Source: Cupriavidus sp. EM10
Lineage (GTDB): Bacteria > Pseudomonadota > Gammaproteobacteria > Burkholderiales > Burkholderiaceae
Assembly (NCBI RefSeq): GCF_018729255.1
Contig: NZ_CP076060.1
Location: 2,480,001 to 2,544,000, forward strand
DNA: 64,000 nucleotides
Reading direction: 5' to 3'
Below are positions 26,657 through 37,147 of this stretch, piece after piece; the first letter of the stretch is position 1, and each line of letters begins with the position of its first letter. Below the pieces are notes generated by a model that had not been told where the DNA came from, did no database searches, and worked only from the letters and a program-made list of their open reading frames with translations. The position numbers were made by a program, and so were the translations under genes.

Positions 26657-27499
26657 ATGCCGCGCAGCGACACCCCAAACCCCGAAGCCGTCTCCGAAGC
26701 CGTCTCCGAAGCCATCCCCGAAGACGCCATCGAAATCCCCAGGAAGGAAGAACTGCTCGATTCCCTGACCAAGGGCCTGGCCCTGCTGCGCCTGTACGCC
26801 AGCGGCACCGGGCGCCTGTCCATGCAGGACGTGGCCGAACAACTGGACGTGACGCGCGCCGCCGCGCGCCGGCTGTTGCTGACGTTGGCCCACAACGGCT
26901 ACGTGGCACAGCAGGGCCGCCAGTTTGTGCTGACGCCCAAGGTCATGGACCTGGGTTATGCCTACTTTGCGTCGATGAACCTGCCGCAGCTGGCGCGCCC
27001 CTATCTGCAGGCGCTATGCGCCGAAGCCGGCGAAAGCTGCTCCATCGGCATGCTGGACCATGAATCGGTGGTGCTGGTGGCGCGCGAGGAGCCCAGCCAA
27101 CTGCTGCGCGTGGACATGGCCATCGGCCGCCGCATGCCGGCCTATGCCCACTCGCTGGGGCGCGTGCTGCTGGCCGGGCTCGACGACGATGCACTGGCCG
27201 CCTACCTGGACAGCGCCGAACTGCGCCCGCTGACGCCGTTCACGATCACGTCCCGCCCGGCCCTGGCGCGCAAGCTGGCGCAGGTGCGGGCCGATGGCTA
27301 TTGCACGCTGATCAGCGAACTGGCGGACGGCTTTGCGGGTATCTCCGTGCCGCTGACCGACCAGCACGGCAAGGTTGTAGCGGGCCTGGGCCTGAGCATG
27401 GTGCTGGGCAGCCGCGACCAGGCCTATCTCGAGACGCACTACCTGCCGCCGCTGCGCCACGCCGCCGCGCAGATCGAGACGATCCTGAAGGCGCGATGA
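26657..27499 (+). CDS. IclR-family transcriptional regulator
   Basis: 280 aa with a winged helix-turn-helix (about 35-95, LSMQDVAEQLDVTRAAARRLL) and a C-terminal IclR effector domain (about 110-275). It resembles the PcaR/PobR branch that controls aromatic or organic-acid catabolism. The first 30 residues hold a small duplication, SEAVSEA, made by an imperfect tandem repeat near 26690-26720. The start ATG at 26657 was chosen because earlier in-frame sequence overlaps the operator region. It is likely to regulate the divergent CoA-transferase gene and itself. Confidence 0.9.
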   Translation: MPRSDTPNPEAVSEAVSEAIPEDAIEIPRKEELLDSLTKGLALLRLYASGTGRLSMQDVAEQLDVTRAAARRLLLTLAHNGYVAQQGRQFVLTPKVMDLGYAYFASMNLPQLARPYLQALCAEAGESCSIGMLDHESVVLVAREEPSQLLRVDMAIGRRMPAYAHSLGRVLLAGLDDDALAAYLDSAELRPLTPFTITSRPALARKLAQVRADGYCTLISELADGFAGISVPLTDQHGKVVAGLGLSMVLGSRDQAYLETHYLPPLRHAAAQIETILKAR

Positions 27500-27538
27500 G
27501 CGCCCGTTGCGAACCAGATCGGGCGCCACAATGAAAAA

Positions 27539-27566
27539 GCCCCGCTGGCCGGGGAGGTCGCGGGGC
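27539..27566 (+). terminator. Hairpin after iclR
   Basis: GCCCCGC / GCGGGGC, with an alternative inner pairing CCCCG / CCGGGG, 40 bases beyond the iclR stop. There is an A run before it but no T run after it. Confidence 0.5.
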
Positions 27567-27717
27567 AGAAGTGGTAGCGGGGCAAGGATCCTGTCGCCCC
27601 GTCGCGTATCGTGATGCAACGCGACTAGCGCCACATCACCCGTTTGTGGGGGTCTTGGTGGGGTATCGCACGTCCACGGCACCTCCATCGCAAAGTTGTC
27701 AAATCAACCCGTCACAT

Positions 27718-28326
27718 TCACGCGTGCGGCAGCGCCTGCAAGGCCGGAAACGTCTCCACTGCAGCAGTGAACGACGCCAGCGCCGGATGCGCCGCCGGAT
27801 CGACGTGGCCCGGCAGCAACGCCTGCGTGAATGTCCACACCACGGCCGCCGTCAGCCCGGCCTGATCGAGATCCCGCTCGGCCGTTGGCACGGGCACGTC
27901 CTTTATCTCCGCTTCGAGCAGCGCGAACGCACTGGCGCACTGGCCGTCGACGCGCTCCACCCACGGCTGGTGCACTTTCTCCGTGGGACGCAGGTTGTGC
28001 TCGTACACGCGCTGCACCGCCTTTTCGCACGCCGCCAGCGCCAGCCCGACAATGCGCAGCGCGCGCTGCCGCGCGGCCAGGTCCGCGGGCATCAGGCTGC
28101 GCCCGGCCAGCGCCTCGGCGTAGTCGATGATCAGCGTCGAATCCATCAGCACCACGTCGTTGTCGCATACCAGGCTCGGGGCCTTGACCACCGGGTTGAT
28201 CGCGCGAAACTGCTCGAAGGTGCGAAACACCGACACCTGCTCCAGCGCATAGGGCAACCCCAGCAGCCGCAGCGTGATGGCCGCGCGGCGGACGTAGGGG
28301 GAATCGAGCATGCCGATCAGTCTCAT
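27718..28326 (-). CDS. Glutathione S-transferase family protein
   Basis: 202 aa. The N-terminal thioredoxin-like domain (about 1-78) begins MRLIGMLDSPYVRRAAITL, with the Ser-Pro-Tyr stretch at the glutathione-activating position and the cis-Pro/Asp-Ser segment (VLMDSTLIIDY) that binds the gamma-glutamyl moiety. An all-helical C-terminal domain follows (about 85-195). Substrate is unknown. No partner gene is obvious: it lies between iclR (plus strand) and a secreted protein gene on the same strand. Confidence 0.88.
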   Translation of the reverse strand: MRLIGMLDSPYVRRAAITLRLLGLPYALEQVSVFRTFEQFRAINPVVKAPSLVCDNDVVLMDSTLIIDYAEALAGRSLMPADLAARQRALRIVGLALAACEKAVQRVYEHNLRPTEKVHQPWVERVDGQCASAFALLEAEIKDVPVPTAERDLDQAGLTAAVVWTFTQALLPGHVDPAAHPALASFTAAVETFPALQALPHA

Positions 28327-28447
28327 AGTGTCTCCAGTCGGAAATGGCAGGTGGGTGGAAGACAGCAGGAGTCATACGATAGCGCAACGCGTGCCGCGCG
28401 GCAGGACGCTGGCCGGCCAGGCTTGCGCCATAGCCGGCCGGGTTGCC

Positions 28448-29044
28448 TTACCCGCGCACGTGGCCGTTGTGCTTGTCGTGGTAGATCTTGCCGCTGGCGT
28501 GGTTTTCCGCACGATTCACCGCACCCTGCTCGCCGGCGCTGATATGCCCGTTGCGGCCCGCACGGGCTTCCGTGCGATCCACATGCGCCTCATTGCGTTG
28601 CAGCTGGGCCGTCTCGCGGTTTGTCAGCGATCCGTTTTGCACCCCGTTGCGGATGCGCGTTTCCTGCTGGACATTGCGCTGGACATCGGCCTGCATGCGC
28701 TGCGACGACACGCTGTTCGGATTGCCGACCGCGCCGTTGTGGGCGTCGCGCGAGATGTCCTGGCTCAGACGGTTCTGCGCGTTCTGGATCTTCGCCTGCT
28801 CCTGCGGCGACACGCGGCCGTTGCGCTCGGCGTTGGCCTGCATGCGATCCACGTGGGCCTCCTGCTTTTCCAGGCCCGATGCCTCGCGCGTGGTCAGTGC
28901 GCCAGACTGCAGGCCGTTCTCGATGCGCTGCTGCTGGTTGATGTCCCGCTGCGTGTCATGCGCAACCACCCCGGTCTGGGCGCTGGCGATACCGGAAAAG
29001 GCCGCGACAAACAGGCCTGCGAGCAATGCGGAATGGCGCTTCAT
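28448..29044 (-). CDS. Secreted protein of unknown function with internal duplication
   Basis: 198 aa. A clear signal peptide (MKRHSALLAGLFVAAFSG, cleavage after ASA) is followed by two copies of a repeat of about 68 residues: copy 1 begins RIENGLQSGALTTREASGLE and copy 2 RIRNGVQNGSLTNRETAQLQ. Both contain EAHVDR, then a GR/GH(V/I)S segment, and both end near DxHNG. The mature protein is hydrophilic, rich in Asn, Gln, Arg and His, and has no Cys. The ribosome binding site GGAGGAAA is strong. Five copies of a 7-base repeat lie just upstream and might vary its expression. No function is recognised; proteins of this type are common in Burkholderiales. Confidence 0.8.
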   Translation of the reverse strand: MKRHSALLAGLFVAAFSGIASAQTGVVAHDTQRDINQQQRIENGLQSGALTTREASGLEKQEAHVDRMQANAERNGRVSPQEQAKIQNAQNRLSQDISRDAHNGAVGNPNSVSSQRMQADVQRNVQQETRIRNGVQNGSLTNRETAQLQRNEAHVDRTEARAGRNGHISAGEQGAVNRAENHASGKIYHDKHNGHVRG

Positions 29045-29371
29045 GATGTTTCCTCCGACGGATTTGCGGTTTGCGGTTTGCGGTTTGCGGTTTGCGGTTC
29101 TCGTTGTCAGGGTCGCTGCCCTTGCCTCCAGTAATGCCTCGGCCCCCGCACCGGAGGACGCGCGTCCTGTAACCCGTGTTACGAGACATTTCGGTCGCTC
29201 GGGACATTGCCTGCATGTCAGGCCGTGCAGACAATGGCGCCGATGCCATTGCCGCCGGCATCCCTGATCGCCGCAGGGCCAATACGCGGGCCGCAGCCGC
29301 GTGCTAACGTCGGCCCTTTGCACACCACGTCTCCGCCCGGCGCGGGCGAGGCGCGCCACAGGAGCATCAGC
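29045..29371. other. Intergenic region between secreted-protein gene and dehydrogenase gene
   Basis: This 327-bp divergent gap holds the five-copy heptamer repeat (29063-29097), an inverted repeat GTAAC-CCGT-GTTAC (29169-29182) and another, CAATGGC-GCCGAT-GCCATTG (29232-29251). No further gene is seen. Confidence 0.6.
29063..29097. repeat. Five perfect tandem copies of TTTGCGG
   Basis: The units at 29063, 29070, 29077, 29084 and 29091 are identical. The tract is 18 bases upstream of the start codon of the secreted-protein gene, next to its ribosome binding site. A 7-base unit in a non-coding leader could change copy number by slippage. Confidence 0.92.
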
Positions 29372-30250
29372 ATGCAAATCGCTTTCCTTGGACTCGGTAC
29401 GATGGGGCTGCCGATGGCCGCCAACCTGCTCAAGGCGGGCCACGCGGTACGCGCCTGGAACCGCTCGCCCGGCCCGGTCGACAAGCTCGTCGCGCTCGGT
29501 GCCCACGGCGCCACCACGGCCGCCGACGCCGCCCAGGGCGCCGACGTCCTGATCACGATGCTGGCCGACGACGCCGCCACGCACGACACCATCCTCGGCG
29601 GCGGCGCGCTCGACGCGCTGGCCAAGGGCGCCATCCATATCAACATGGGCACCGTCTCGGTGGCAATGGCGCGCGAGCTTGCCACGCTGCACGCCGCGCG
29701 CAGCGTGGCCTACATCGCCGCGCCGGTACTGGGCCGCGTCAACGTGGCCGAGGCCGGCCAGCTGAACATCCTCGCGGCCGGCGAAGCCCAGGCCCTGGCC
29801 ACCGTCCAGTCGCTATTCGACGTACTGGGCCAGAAAACCTGGATTTTGGGCGATAAGCCGGAACAGGCCAACGCGGTCAAGCTGGGCGTGAACTTCATGA
29901 TCGGCGCGGCAATCGGCGCCATGAGCGAAGGCGCTGCGCTGGCCCAGGGCTACGACGTCGACCCCGCCGCATTCCTGGACCTGGTCACCTCGACGGTCTT
30001 CGCCGCGCCGGTCTACAAGATCTACGGCGGCGCCATCGCCGAGCAACGCTTCGAACCGGCCGGCTTCAAGCTGGCCCTGGGCGGCAAGGACGTCCGCCTG
30101 GCCCTGGAAGCCGGCGAACAGGCCAACGTGCCGATGACCCTGGCCAGCACGCTGCGCGACGCGCATATCGAGGCGATCGCCCATGGGGATGGGCAAAAGG
30201 ATTGGGCTGCGCTGGCACTGACGGCGCGGCGGCGGGCTGGCAAAGGCTGA
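29372..30250 (+). CDS. NAD(P)-dependent 3-hydroxyisobutyrate dehydrogenase-family protein
   Basis: 292 aa of the beta-hydroxyacid dehydrogenase family. The N-terminal Rossmann fold carries FLGLGTMGLPMAANLLKAGH, and Ala-Trp-Asn-Arg after the second strand favours NADP over NAD. The catalytic Lys lies in ANAVKLGVNFM near residue 170, and the C-terminal helical domain includes the conserved FKLALGGKDVRLALE. The substrate could be 3-hydroxyisobutyrate, tartronate semialdehyde or a related short hydroxyacid or aldehyde. GGAG at 29361 is the ribosome binding site. Confidence 0.87.
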   Translation: MQIAFLGLGTMGLPMAANLLKAGHAVRAWNRSPGPVDKLVALGAHGATTAADAAQGADVLITMLADDAATHDTILGGGALDALAKGAIHINMGTVSVAMARELATLHAARSVAYIAAPVLGRVNVAEAGQLNILAAGEAQALATVQSLFDVLGQKTWILGDKPEQANAVKLGVNFMIGAAIGAMSEGAALAQGYDVDPAAFLDLVTSTVFAAPVYKIYGGAIAEQRFEPAGFKLALGGKDVRLALEAGEQANVPMTLASTLRDAHIEAIAHGDGQKDWAALALTARRRAGKG

Positions 30251-30284
30251 CGATCGGCGCCGGATCGTCGGAAAAACGCCAAAA

Positions 30285-30315
30285 AAAGGGGTTACGGCAT
30301 AACCGTAACCCCTTT
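30285..30315. terminator. Strong terminator behind the tRNA/rpoD unit
   Basis: A perfect 13-bp stem, AAAGGGGTTACGG / CCGTAACCCCTTT, with loop CATAA. Read on the minus strand it ends in seven T residues, ideal for ending the rpoD-tRNA transcript. It can also stop the convergent dehydrogenase transcript. Confidence 0.9.
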
Positions 30316-30324
30316 CATTTTCAA

Positions 30325-30403
<79 letters not shown>

Positions 30404-30419
30404 TTAGAAGGCTTGATGC

Positions 30420-32990
30420 TTAGCTGCCTTCCAGGAAGCTCTTCAGCTTGTCGGAGCGGCTCGGGTGGCGCAGCTTGCGCAGTGCCTTTGCCTCGATCTG
30501 GCGGATACGTTCGCGCGTGACGTCGAACTGCTTGCCCACTTCTTCCAGCGTGTGGTCCGTGCTCATTTCGATGCCGAAACGCATGCGCAGCACCTTGGCT
30601 TCGCGCGGCGTCAGGCTGTCGAGCACGTCCTTTACCACGTCGCGCATGGAACCATGCAGCGCCGCTTCGGCCGGGGCCAGCGTGTTCGTGTCCTCGATGA
30701 AGTCGCCCAGATGCGAATCGTCGTCGTCACCGATCGGCGTTTCCATGGAGATCGGTTCCTTGGCGATCTTCATGATCTTCCGGATCTTGTCCTCGGGCAT
30801 CTCCATCTTCTCGGCCAGCGTTGCCGGATCCGGCTCGTTGCCGGTTTCCTGCAGGATCTGGCGCGAGATCCGGTTCATCTTGTTGATCGTTTCGATCATG
30901 TGAACCGGGATACGGATCGTACGGGCCTGATCGGCGATCGAGCGCGTGATGGCCTGGCGAATCCACCACGTGGCGTACGTGGAGAACTTGTAGCCGCGAC
31001 GGTATTCGAACTTGTCCACCGCCTTCATCAGGCCGATGTTGCCTTCCTGGATCAGGTCCAGGAACTGCAGGCCACGATTCGTGTACTTCTTCGCGATCGA
31101 GATCACCAGACGCAGGTTGGCCTCTGTCATTTCACGCTTGGCTTCGCGGGCGCGCTTCTCGCCTTCGGACATCTTGCGATTGACGTCCTTCAGCTCCTTC
31201 AGCGGCAGCACCACGCGGGCCTGCAGGTCGATCAGCTTCTGCTGCAGCTCGTGCACGGCCGGCACGTTACGCTCGACGATCGTGCTGTACGGCTTGTGGT
31301 CGGCGACGATGGTCTCGATCCAGTCGAGGTTCGTCTCGTTGCCCGGGAAGCGGGCCACGAAGTCGGCGCGCGGCATGCCGCACTTGTCGACCACGATGTT
31401 CAGGATGGCGCGTTCGAGCTTGCGGACTTCGTCCACCTGGCCGCGCAGCGTGTCGCACAGGCGCTCGACGTTGCGCGCGGTGAAGCGGATGCCCATCAGT
31501 TCGGCCTGGATCGCTTCCTGGGCCTTCACGTACGGCTTCGACTTGTAGCCTTCCTTCTCGAAGGCACGGCGCATCTTGTCGAACTGCTCGGCGATGATGC
31601 GGAATTTCTCCAGCGCGGCAACCTTCAGCTCTTCCAGCTGGCGGGCCGATGCACCGGCGCCTGCGCCGTTCTCGTCGTCCTCGTCCTCTTCGCCTTCCTC
31701 CTCGCCGTCTTCCTCGGATTCCTCGTCCTCTTCATCGGAGGCGGCCGCTGCGGCCGGCGAGTTGTCCTGGACTTCCTCGGCGTTCGGATCGATCAGGCCG
31801 TCGACGAATTCGTCGATCTTGATCTCTTCGTTGGCGATGCGCTCGGCGCTGGCCAGGATTTCCGAGATCGTGACCGGGCAGGCCGAGATGGCCATGACCA
31901 TGTCCTTCAGGCCGGCTTCGATACGCTTGGCGATCTCGATTTCGCCTTCGCGCGTCAGCAGCTCCACGGTACCCATCTCGCGCATGTACATGCGGACCGG
32001 GTCGGTGGTGCGACCGAATTCGGAATCGACGGTGGACAGCGCGGCTTCGGCCTCTTCCTCGGCCTCTTCCTCGCTGGTGGCCGACGGGGCGTTGTCGTTC
32101 AGCAGCAGCGTCTCGGCGTCCGGCGCCTGTTCGTAGACGGCGATGCCGATGTCGTTCAGCGTGGCGACCAGCGTGTCGATCGTCTCCGAATCGACCATGT
32201 CGTCCGGCAGGTGATCGTTGATTTCCGCGTAGGTCAGGTAGCCGCGCGACTTGCCCAGCTTGATCAGCGCCTTCAGCTTCTGGCGGCGGACTTCGAGCTC
32301 TTCCTCGCTGCCAGCCTGGTTCGACGAAGCGAATTCCTTGAGCAGCGCCTTTTCCTTGGCCTTGCGGTCCTTGGCTTTCTGCTTTTCGGTCTTGGGTGCC
32401 GCCACGGGCGTGGCGGGCGCGTCGTTGTCGTAAAGCTCTTCAGTCACGTCTTCGATGGTGCTGTCTACTTGCTGCATCTCGGCCTTGGGCTTGCGGCCGC
32501 GCTTCTTCGGCTCGGGCTTGACGGCCGGGGCGGCGGGCCGCTCCGATGCAACGGGTGCGGGAGTTGCGGCACGGGCTTTCGGCGCGGCGGCAGCCGCGCC
32601 AGCCTTGGCGCTGCTGGTCCGGGTGCCGGCCGTCGTGGCCGCACGCTTGCTCTCGACTTCGGTATTCTGCTGTTTCGCCACGGTGATACTCTTGCCTTTC
32701 ACTGTTGCAGCGGCATCACTGCCGCTTGTATTGGCGCTGCTGCCGCTCTCGCGTGCCGAAGTCGAGGGCTTTGTATTTTCGGATGTGCGATTCCTGGCGG
32801 AAGTGGTTCCGGCGGGCGCCGAAGCGCTACGCACGGACTTTGCTGGCGCAGACCGGGCTGATGTCGTCCTGACTGACGCGGTCGATGTCTTCGCCGCCGT
32901 TGTTTTCACGGACGCCTTGCCGCTCCCTGATTGGGGAGCTTTGGAGGGAGCCTTCTCGGCTGCCCTTTCGGTTGCTTTGGCCTTTGCCAT
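30420..32990 (-). CDS. rpoD: RNA polymerase primary sigma factor RpoD (sigma-70)
   Basis: Directs RNA polymerase to housekeeping promoters. The 856-aa protein is far longer than the 613-aa E. coli sigma-70. The first 200 or so residues are a Lys/Ala/Ser/Thr/Pro-rich extension, followed by region 1.1-like sequence, an acidic linker ([20 protein letters not shown]), region 2 ([31 protein letters not shown]), region 3, and region 4 ([36 protein letters not shown]). The ATG at 32990 ([13 protein letters not shown]) is taken as the start. dnaG lies upstream on the same strand and a tRNA follows. Confidence 0.95.
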   Translation of the reverse strand: MAKAKATERAAEKAPSKAPQSGSGKASVKTTAAKTSTASVRTTSARSAPAKSVRSASAPAGTTSARNRTSENTKPSTSARESGSSANTSGSDAAATVKGKSITVAKQQNTEVESKRAATTAGTRTSSAKAGAAAAAPKARAATPAPVASERPAAPAVKPEPKKRGRKPKAEMQQVDSTIEDVTEELYDNDAPATPVAAPKTEKQKAKDRKAKEKALLKEFASSNQAGSEEELEVRRQKLKALIKLGKSRGYLTYAEINDHLPDDMVDSETIDTLVATLNDIGIAVYEQAPDAETLLLNDNAPSATSEEEAEEEAEAALSTVDSEFGRTTDPVRMYMREMGTVELLTREGEIEIAKRIEAGLKDMVMAISACPVTISEILASAERIANEEIKIDEFVDGLIDPNAEEVQDNSPAAAAASDEEDEESEEDGEEEGEEDEDDENGAGAGASARQLEELKVAALEKFRIIAEQFDKMRRAFEKEGYKSKPYVKAQEAIQAELMGIRFTARNVERLCDTLRGQVDEVRKLERAILNIVVDKCGMPRADFVARFPGNETNLDWIETIVADHKPYSTIVERNVPAVHELQQKLIDLQARVVLPLKELKDVNRKMSEGEKRAREAKREMTEANLRLVISIAKKYTNRGLQFLDLIQEGNIGLMKAVDKFEYRRGYKFSTYATWWIRQAITRSIADQARTIRIPVHMIETINKMNRISRQILQETGNEPDPATLAEKMEMPEDKIRKIMKIAKEPISMETPIGDDDDSHLGDFIEDTNTLAPAEAALHGSMRDVVKDVLDSLTPREAKVLRMRFGIEMSTDHTLEEVGKQFDVTRERIRQIEAKALRKLRHPSRSDKLKSFLEGS

Positions 32991-33211
32991 TGGCACGCTC
33001 ACTTTCGCCAGTACTGGAGAGAGATTTCGCAATCCAAACCGGGCATTGTAGCACGTCACCAACCCCCGGCTTCCTGTCAGGTGAGGTTTTCACCTGAAAA
33101 ATCAAGGCTTAAGCGATTAGACCCCGGATTCCTCCGTCAGTTGGGATCACATGTGCGATAGCTCAAGCCAAAAACCTGTGTGCTGCGCTTTTATCGTTTG
33201 CCGCGTGGCGG

Positions 33212-35052
33212 CTAGTCGTCTTCCGCGGTGACGGGCCGCCATCCCATCTGGCGACGCCGCTGCACTTCTGGCATCAGCCAGCGATAGCGCGCCTTGTCGT
33301 CCTCATCGGCAGTGCCGGCCTGGATCGCAGCCAGCAATGTCTCCAGTTCGCGCTGCAGCGGGTCCGCCAGCAGTTTGTGTACGGCGCCGTCGAATTCAAG
33401 TGTCGCAAGCGCCTCTTCCATCTCTTCCTTCAGCACCGCCGCGCGCGCGGCGGCATAAACGTCCGCGTAAGGCGTCTGGGCCAGCTGCTCGTTGAAGGCC
33501 GCAAAGTTCATGGTCCCCTGGATGCCGTCGCAGGCTGCCACCAGATGGGCCAGGACCTCGGCCTCCGGCCGCTGGGGATCGAGCAGCAAGGCGCGCGCAT
33601 CGTCATCCAGCCGGCTGGCCAGCGACGGGTAGCTCATCAACAGCTGGATCACCTGCTGCTCCAGCCCGGTCGGCGCCTGGCGCCGGGCGCGCGGCCGCGG
33701 CTGCGAGAAGCGGCCCACGCGCGACGAATCGCTGCCCAGGCCGCACACCGCCTCGATTTCGGCGGGCGTCGTACCGGTAGCATCGGCAAGTTCGCGCACA
33801 ATCTGTAGCCGCAGCCCGCCGGCCGGCATGGCCTGGAGCAGCGGCTTGGCCTCGAACTGGGCGCGGGCGCGGCCCTCGGGCTGGCGCATGTCCTGGTCTT
33901 CCGTGACGATCTGGAGCAGGAAGCGCGACAGCGGCATCGCGTTCTGGACCTGGCGCGCGAAGGCGTCTGTACCCTCTTCCCGCACGTAGCTGTCGGGGTC
34001 ATGCTCGGCGGGCAGGAACAGGAAGCGGATGGTCTTGTTGTCGGCCACATGCGGCAGGCAGGCTTCCAGCGCACGCCGCGCGGCGCGGCGTCCGGCCGCA
34101 TCGCCGTCGAACGAAAACACCACGGCGTCGGTCTGCCGAAGCAGCTTTTGCACGTGGATCGCCGTACAGGCCGTACCCAGCGTGGCTACCGCGTTGGCAA
34201 AGCCTAGCTGCGCCAGCGCCACCACGTCCATATAGCCTTCCACCACCAGTACGTAGCCGTTCTCGCGAATGGCGTGACGGGCCTCGAACAACCCGTAGAG
34301 CTCCGTTCCCTTGCTGAAGAGCGGCGTTTCCGGGGAGTTCAGGTATTTTGGCTCGCCTTGCCCCATCACCCGGCCGCCAAACCCGATCACGTTGCCCTTG
34401 GTATTGCGGATCGGGAACATGATGCGGTCGCGGAAGCGGTCGTACCGGCGGGGCTTGCCGTCGGCATCGCGCTTGTCCTGCGATTCGATCAAGAGGCCAT
34501 TTTCGACAAGTGGCGCAGCCGTCGCATCGTCGCGATAGCTGCCGAATACGGATTCCAGCCCTTGCCAGTCGTCAGGCGCGTAGCCCAGGCCGAAACGCAC
34601 GGCGATCTCGCCAGTCAGTCCGCGCCCTTTAAGGTACTGGATGGCCTGCGGCGCGCCGCGTAGCTGTTTCTTGTAGAAATCCGTAGCCCGCGACATGGCA
34701 TCGCTGAGCGCCACCGACTTTGCCTGCTGCTCGGCGCGCTGGGCGGGCGGCAGGCTGTTGCGCTCCTCGGGGACGGACAAACCCACCGACTGCGCCAGTT
34801 CGCGCACGGCATCGGGGTACGACTGGCCCGAATACTCCATCAGGAAGCCGATGGCGGAGCCATGCGCGCCGCAGCCGAAGCAGTGGTAGAACTGCTTGGT
34901 CGGCGACACCGTGAACGATGGGGATTTTCGTTGTGGAACGGGCACAGGCCCATGAAGTTGGCCCCGCCCTTCTTCAACTGCACGTACTTGCCCACCACGT
35001 CGACAATGTCGACGCGGTTGAGCAGGTCCTGAATGAAGGATTGCGGAATCAC
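33212..35052 (-). CDS. dnaG: DNA primase DnaG (one-base frameshift)
   Basis: Makes RNA primers for replication; essential. The N-terminal zinc-binding part starts at a GTG at 35052 (MIPQSFIQDLLNRVDIVDVV) and reads to CPFHNEN, where the frame is lost. The remainder (KSPSFTVSPTKQFYHCFGCG onward) is in another frame. Adding one base to the TTTT run at 34925-34928 restores FHNEKSPSFTV and a 613-residue protein. After the CHC2 zinc finger come the TOPRIM core (YVLVVEGYMDVVAL, FSFDGDAAG) and a C-terminal helicase-binding domain. As the gene is essential, the break is almost surely an error in the sequence. Confidence 0.94.
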
Positions 35053-35269
35053 CCGACTGACCGTCCTGATGCCAAGGCCTGCCGGACACGCCGGCGGCCA
35101 TTTTTCTGGGATGCGTGACCGGAACGTCGCCCGGCTGCTATCGAATCATTGTAGTGCAGCCGCAACGGAATGCCGGCCTTTGCCGACATCGAGCGCCAAA
35201 TCCCGTCAACCTGACACCAACCCCGCGCTTCACGACTGCTAATCCTGCTTATATCTGATTGAACCGCAA

Positions 35270-35719
35270 TTATTTCGGCGCCAGCGCAGCCTTGACCAGG
35301 CCCGATACGGCCGTCATGTCGGCACGGCCGGCCAGACGAGCTTTGACCAGCCCCATGACCTTGCCCATGTCCTGCGGGCCGGTGGCGCCGGCTTCGGTGA
35401 CGGCCTTCTGCACCTCGGCAGCCACCTCGGCTTCCGACAGCTGAGCGGGCATATAGGCCACCAGCACATCGACCTCGGCCTTTTCCTTGGCCACCAGATC
35501 GTCGCGGCCTGCCTGTTCGAACTGGCTGATCGAGTCCTTGCGCTGCTTGATCATCTTGTCGATCACGGCGGTCACGGCGGTGTCGTCCAGTTCCACGCGC
35601 TCGTCCACCTCGCGCTGCTTGATAGCGGCCTGCAGCAGGCGGATCGTGCCGAGGCGATCGGTTTCGCGGGCGCGCATGGCGGCCTTCATGTCGTCAGTAA
35701 TGCGGGCTTTCAGGGACAT
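35270..35719 (-). CDS. yqeY: GatB/YqeY domain protein
   Basis: 149 aa, entirely the helical YqeY domain also found at the end of GatB and thought to bind tRNA. Landmarks are RLLQAAIKQREVDERVELDD near residues 29-48 and a C-terminal MGKVMGLVKARLAGRADM. The ATG at 35719 has GGAAG upstream. It lies upstream of dnaG and rpoD on the same strand, a common arrangement in betaproteobacteria. An rpsU gene, often at the head of this cluster, is not found here. Confidence 0.9.
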   Translation of the reverse strand: MSLKARITDDMKAAMRARETDRLGTIRLLQAAIKQREVDERVELDDTAVTAVIDKMIKQRKDSISQFEQAGRDDLVAKEKAEVDVLVAYMPAQLSEAEVAAEVQKAVTEAGATGPQDMGKVMGLVKARLAGRADMTAVSGLVKAALAPK

Positions 35720-35911
35720 GGCAATCTTCCGAAAAAATTGGGTGGCAACTGGGACCATCACGACCATAACGCAAAAACCCGCCGGAGCCATGGCCCGTAG
35801 CGGGTTTCTTGCCGAAGCGAAGCGTCGTTCGAAAGCGAACGAAGCGCCTCGCCGGTCATGTGCGAGAGCGCCGATTGTAGCGCATGGCCTGCGCCACTGC
35901 ACTGACGCGGC

Positions 35912-37147
35912 CTACGCGGAAGCGCCCCGCGCGGCCTCGGCGGCGGCCTCTCCGGCCGCCACGGCCGACGCCCAGGCCCACTGGAAGTTGTAGCCGCCCA
36001 GCCAGCCCGTCACGTCCACCACTTCGCCGATGAAATACAGGCCGTCGACGTCGCGCGCCATCATCGTCGACGACGACAGCGCCCGGGTGTCCACGCCGCC
36101 CAGCGTGACCTCGGCCTTCTTGTAGCCCTCGGTGCCGGACGGCACCAGCCGCCAGCGGTTCAGCGATTCGCCAAGCTGACGCAGCGCCTTGTCGGGCATG
36201 TCGGCCACCGGCTGGCCGCCCGGCAAACCCACGGCGGCGCACCAGGCATCGGCCAGCCGCGATGGCAGGCGTTCGGCCAGCAGGTTGTCCAGGTGTTTCC
36301 GGCCGCCTTTCTTATGGCCGATCAGCCAGTCGGCGGCATCTTCTCCGTCGAACAGGTCGATATCGATTGGCGTGCCGGGCCGCCAGAAACTGGAAATCTG
36401 CAGTACGGCGGGTCCGGACAGGCCCCGATGCGTCCAGAGCAGGTCTTCCTTGAAGGCGCCGGCCATCTTGCCGCTGCCCGTGGCGATATCGACCTCCATC
36501 GACACCCCGGCCAGCGGCACGAATGGCTGCCAGGCCTGGCCGTCGAACGTCAGCGGCACCAGCGCCGGGCGGGTGTCCACGACCTTGAGCCCGAACTGGC
36601 GGGCGATGCGGTAGCCAAAGTCCGTGGCGCCAATCTTCGGGATCGACAGCCCGCCCGTAGCCACCACCACCGCACCCGCCCGCACCGTGCCCTGCTTGGT
36701 CAGCAGCAGGAAGTCATCGCCCTCTTTGCGGATCTCATCGATGGTGCAGCCGGTCTGCCAGTGCACGCTTCCGGCGTCACATTCGGCGCGCAGCAGGTTG
36801 ATGATGTCTTCGGCGCTGTTGTTGCAGAACAGCTGGCCGCGATGCTTTTCGTGCCAGCCGATGTCGTAGCGGCGCAGCAGGGCCAGGAAGTCCTGCGGCG
36901 TATAGCGGGCCAGCGCGGACCGGCAGAAATGGGGGTTGTTCGACAGGTAGTTGGCCGGGCCGGCCTGCAGGTTCGTGAAATTGCAGCGGCCGCCGCCCGA
37001 GATGCGGATCTTCTCGGCCAGCCGTGTGGCATGGTCGATCAGCACCACCCGCGCGCCGCGCTGCCCGGCCACGGCGGCACACATCATGCCGGCCGCCCCT
37101 GCGCCCAGCACCGCCACATCGAACCGGTCTTTCCTGCCTTGTGTCAT
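35912..37147 (-). CDS. HI0933/BaiN-family FAD-dependent oxidoreductase
   Basis: A 411-aa flavoprotein with the N-terminal dinucleotide-binding [18 protein letters not shown], the family signature [11 protein letters not shown] near residue 50, [20 protein letters not shown] in the middle and a C-terminal FAD-binding [20 protein letters not shown]. The function of the family is poorly defined; BaiN-like members act in bile-acid and other reductions. It is divergent from tsaD. Confidence 0.87.
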   Translation of the reverse strand: MTQGRKDRFDVAVLGAGAAGMMCAAVAGQRGARVVLIDHATRLAEKIRISGGGRCNFTNLQAGPANYLSNNPHFCRSALARYTPQDFLALLRRYDIGWHEKHRGQLFCNNSAEDIINLLRAECDAGSVHWQTGCTIDEIRKEGDDFLLLTKQGTVRAGAVVVATGGLSIPKIGATDFGYRIARQFGLKVVDTRPALVPLTFDGQAWQPFVPLAGVSMEVDIATGSGKMAGAFKEDLLWTHRGLSGPAVLQISSFWRPGTPIDIDLFDGEDAADWLIGHKKGGRKHLDNLLAERLPSRLADAWCAAVGLPGGQPVADMPDKALRQLGESLNRWRLVPSGTEGYKKAEVTLGGVDTRALSSSTMMARDVDGLYFIGEVVDVTGWLGGYNFQWAWASAVAAGEAAAEAARGASA

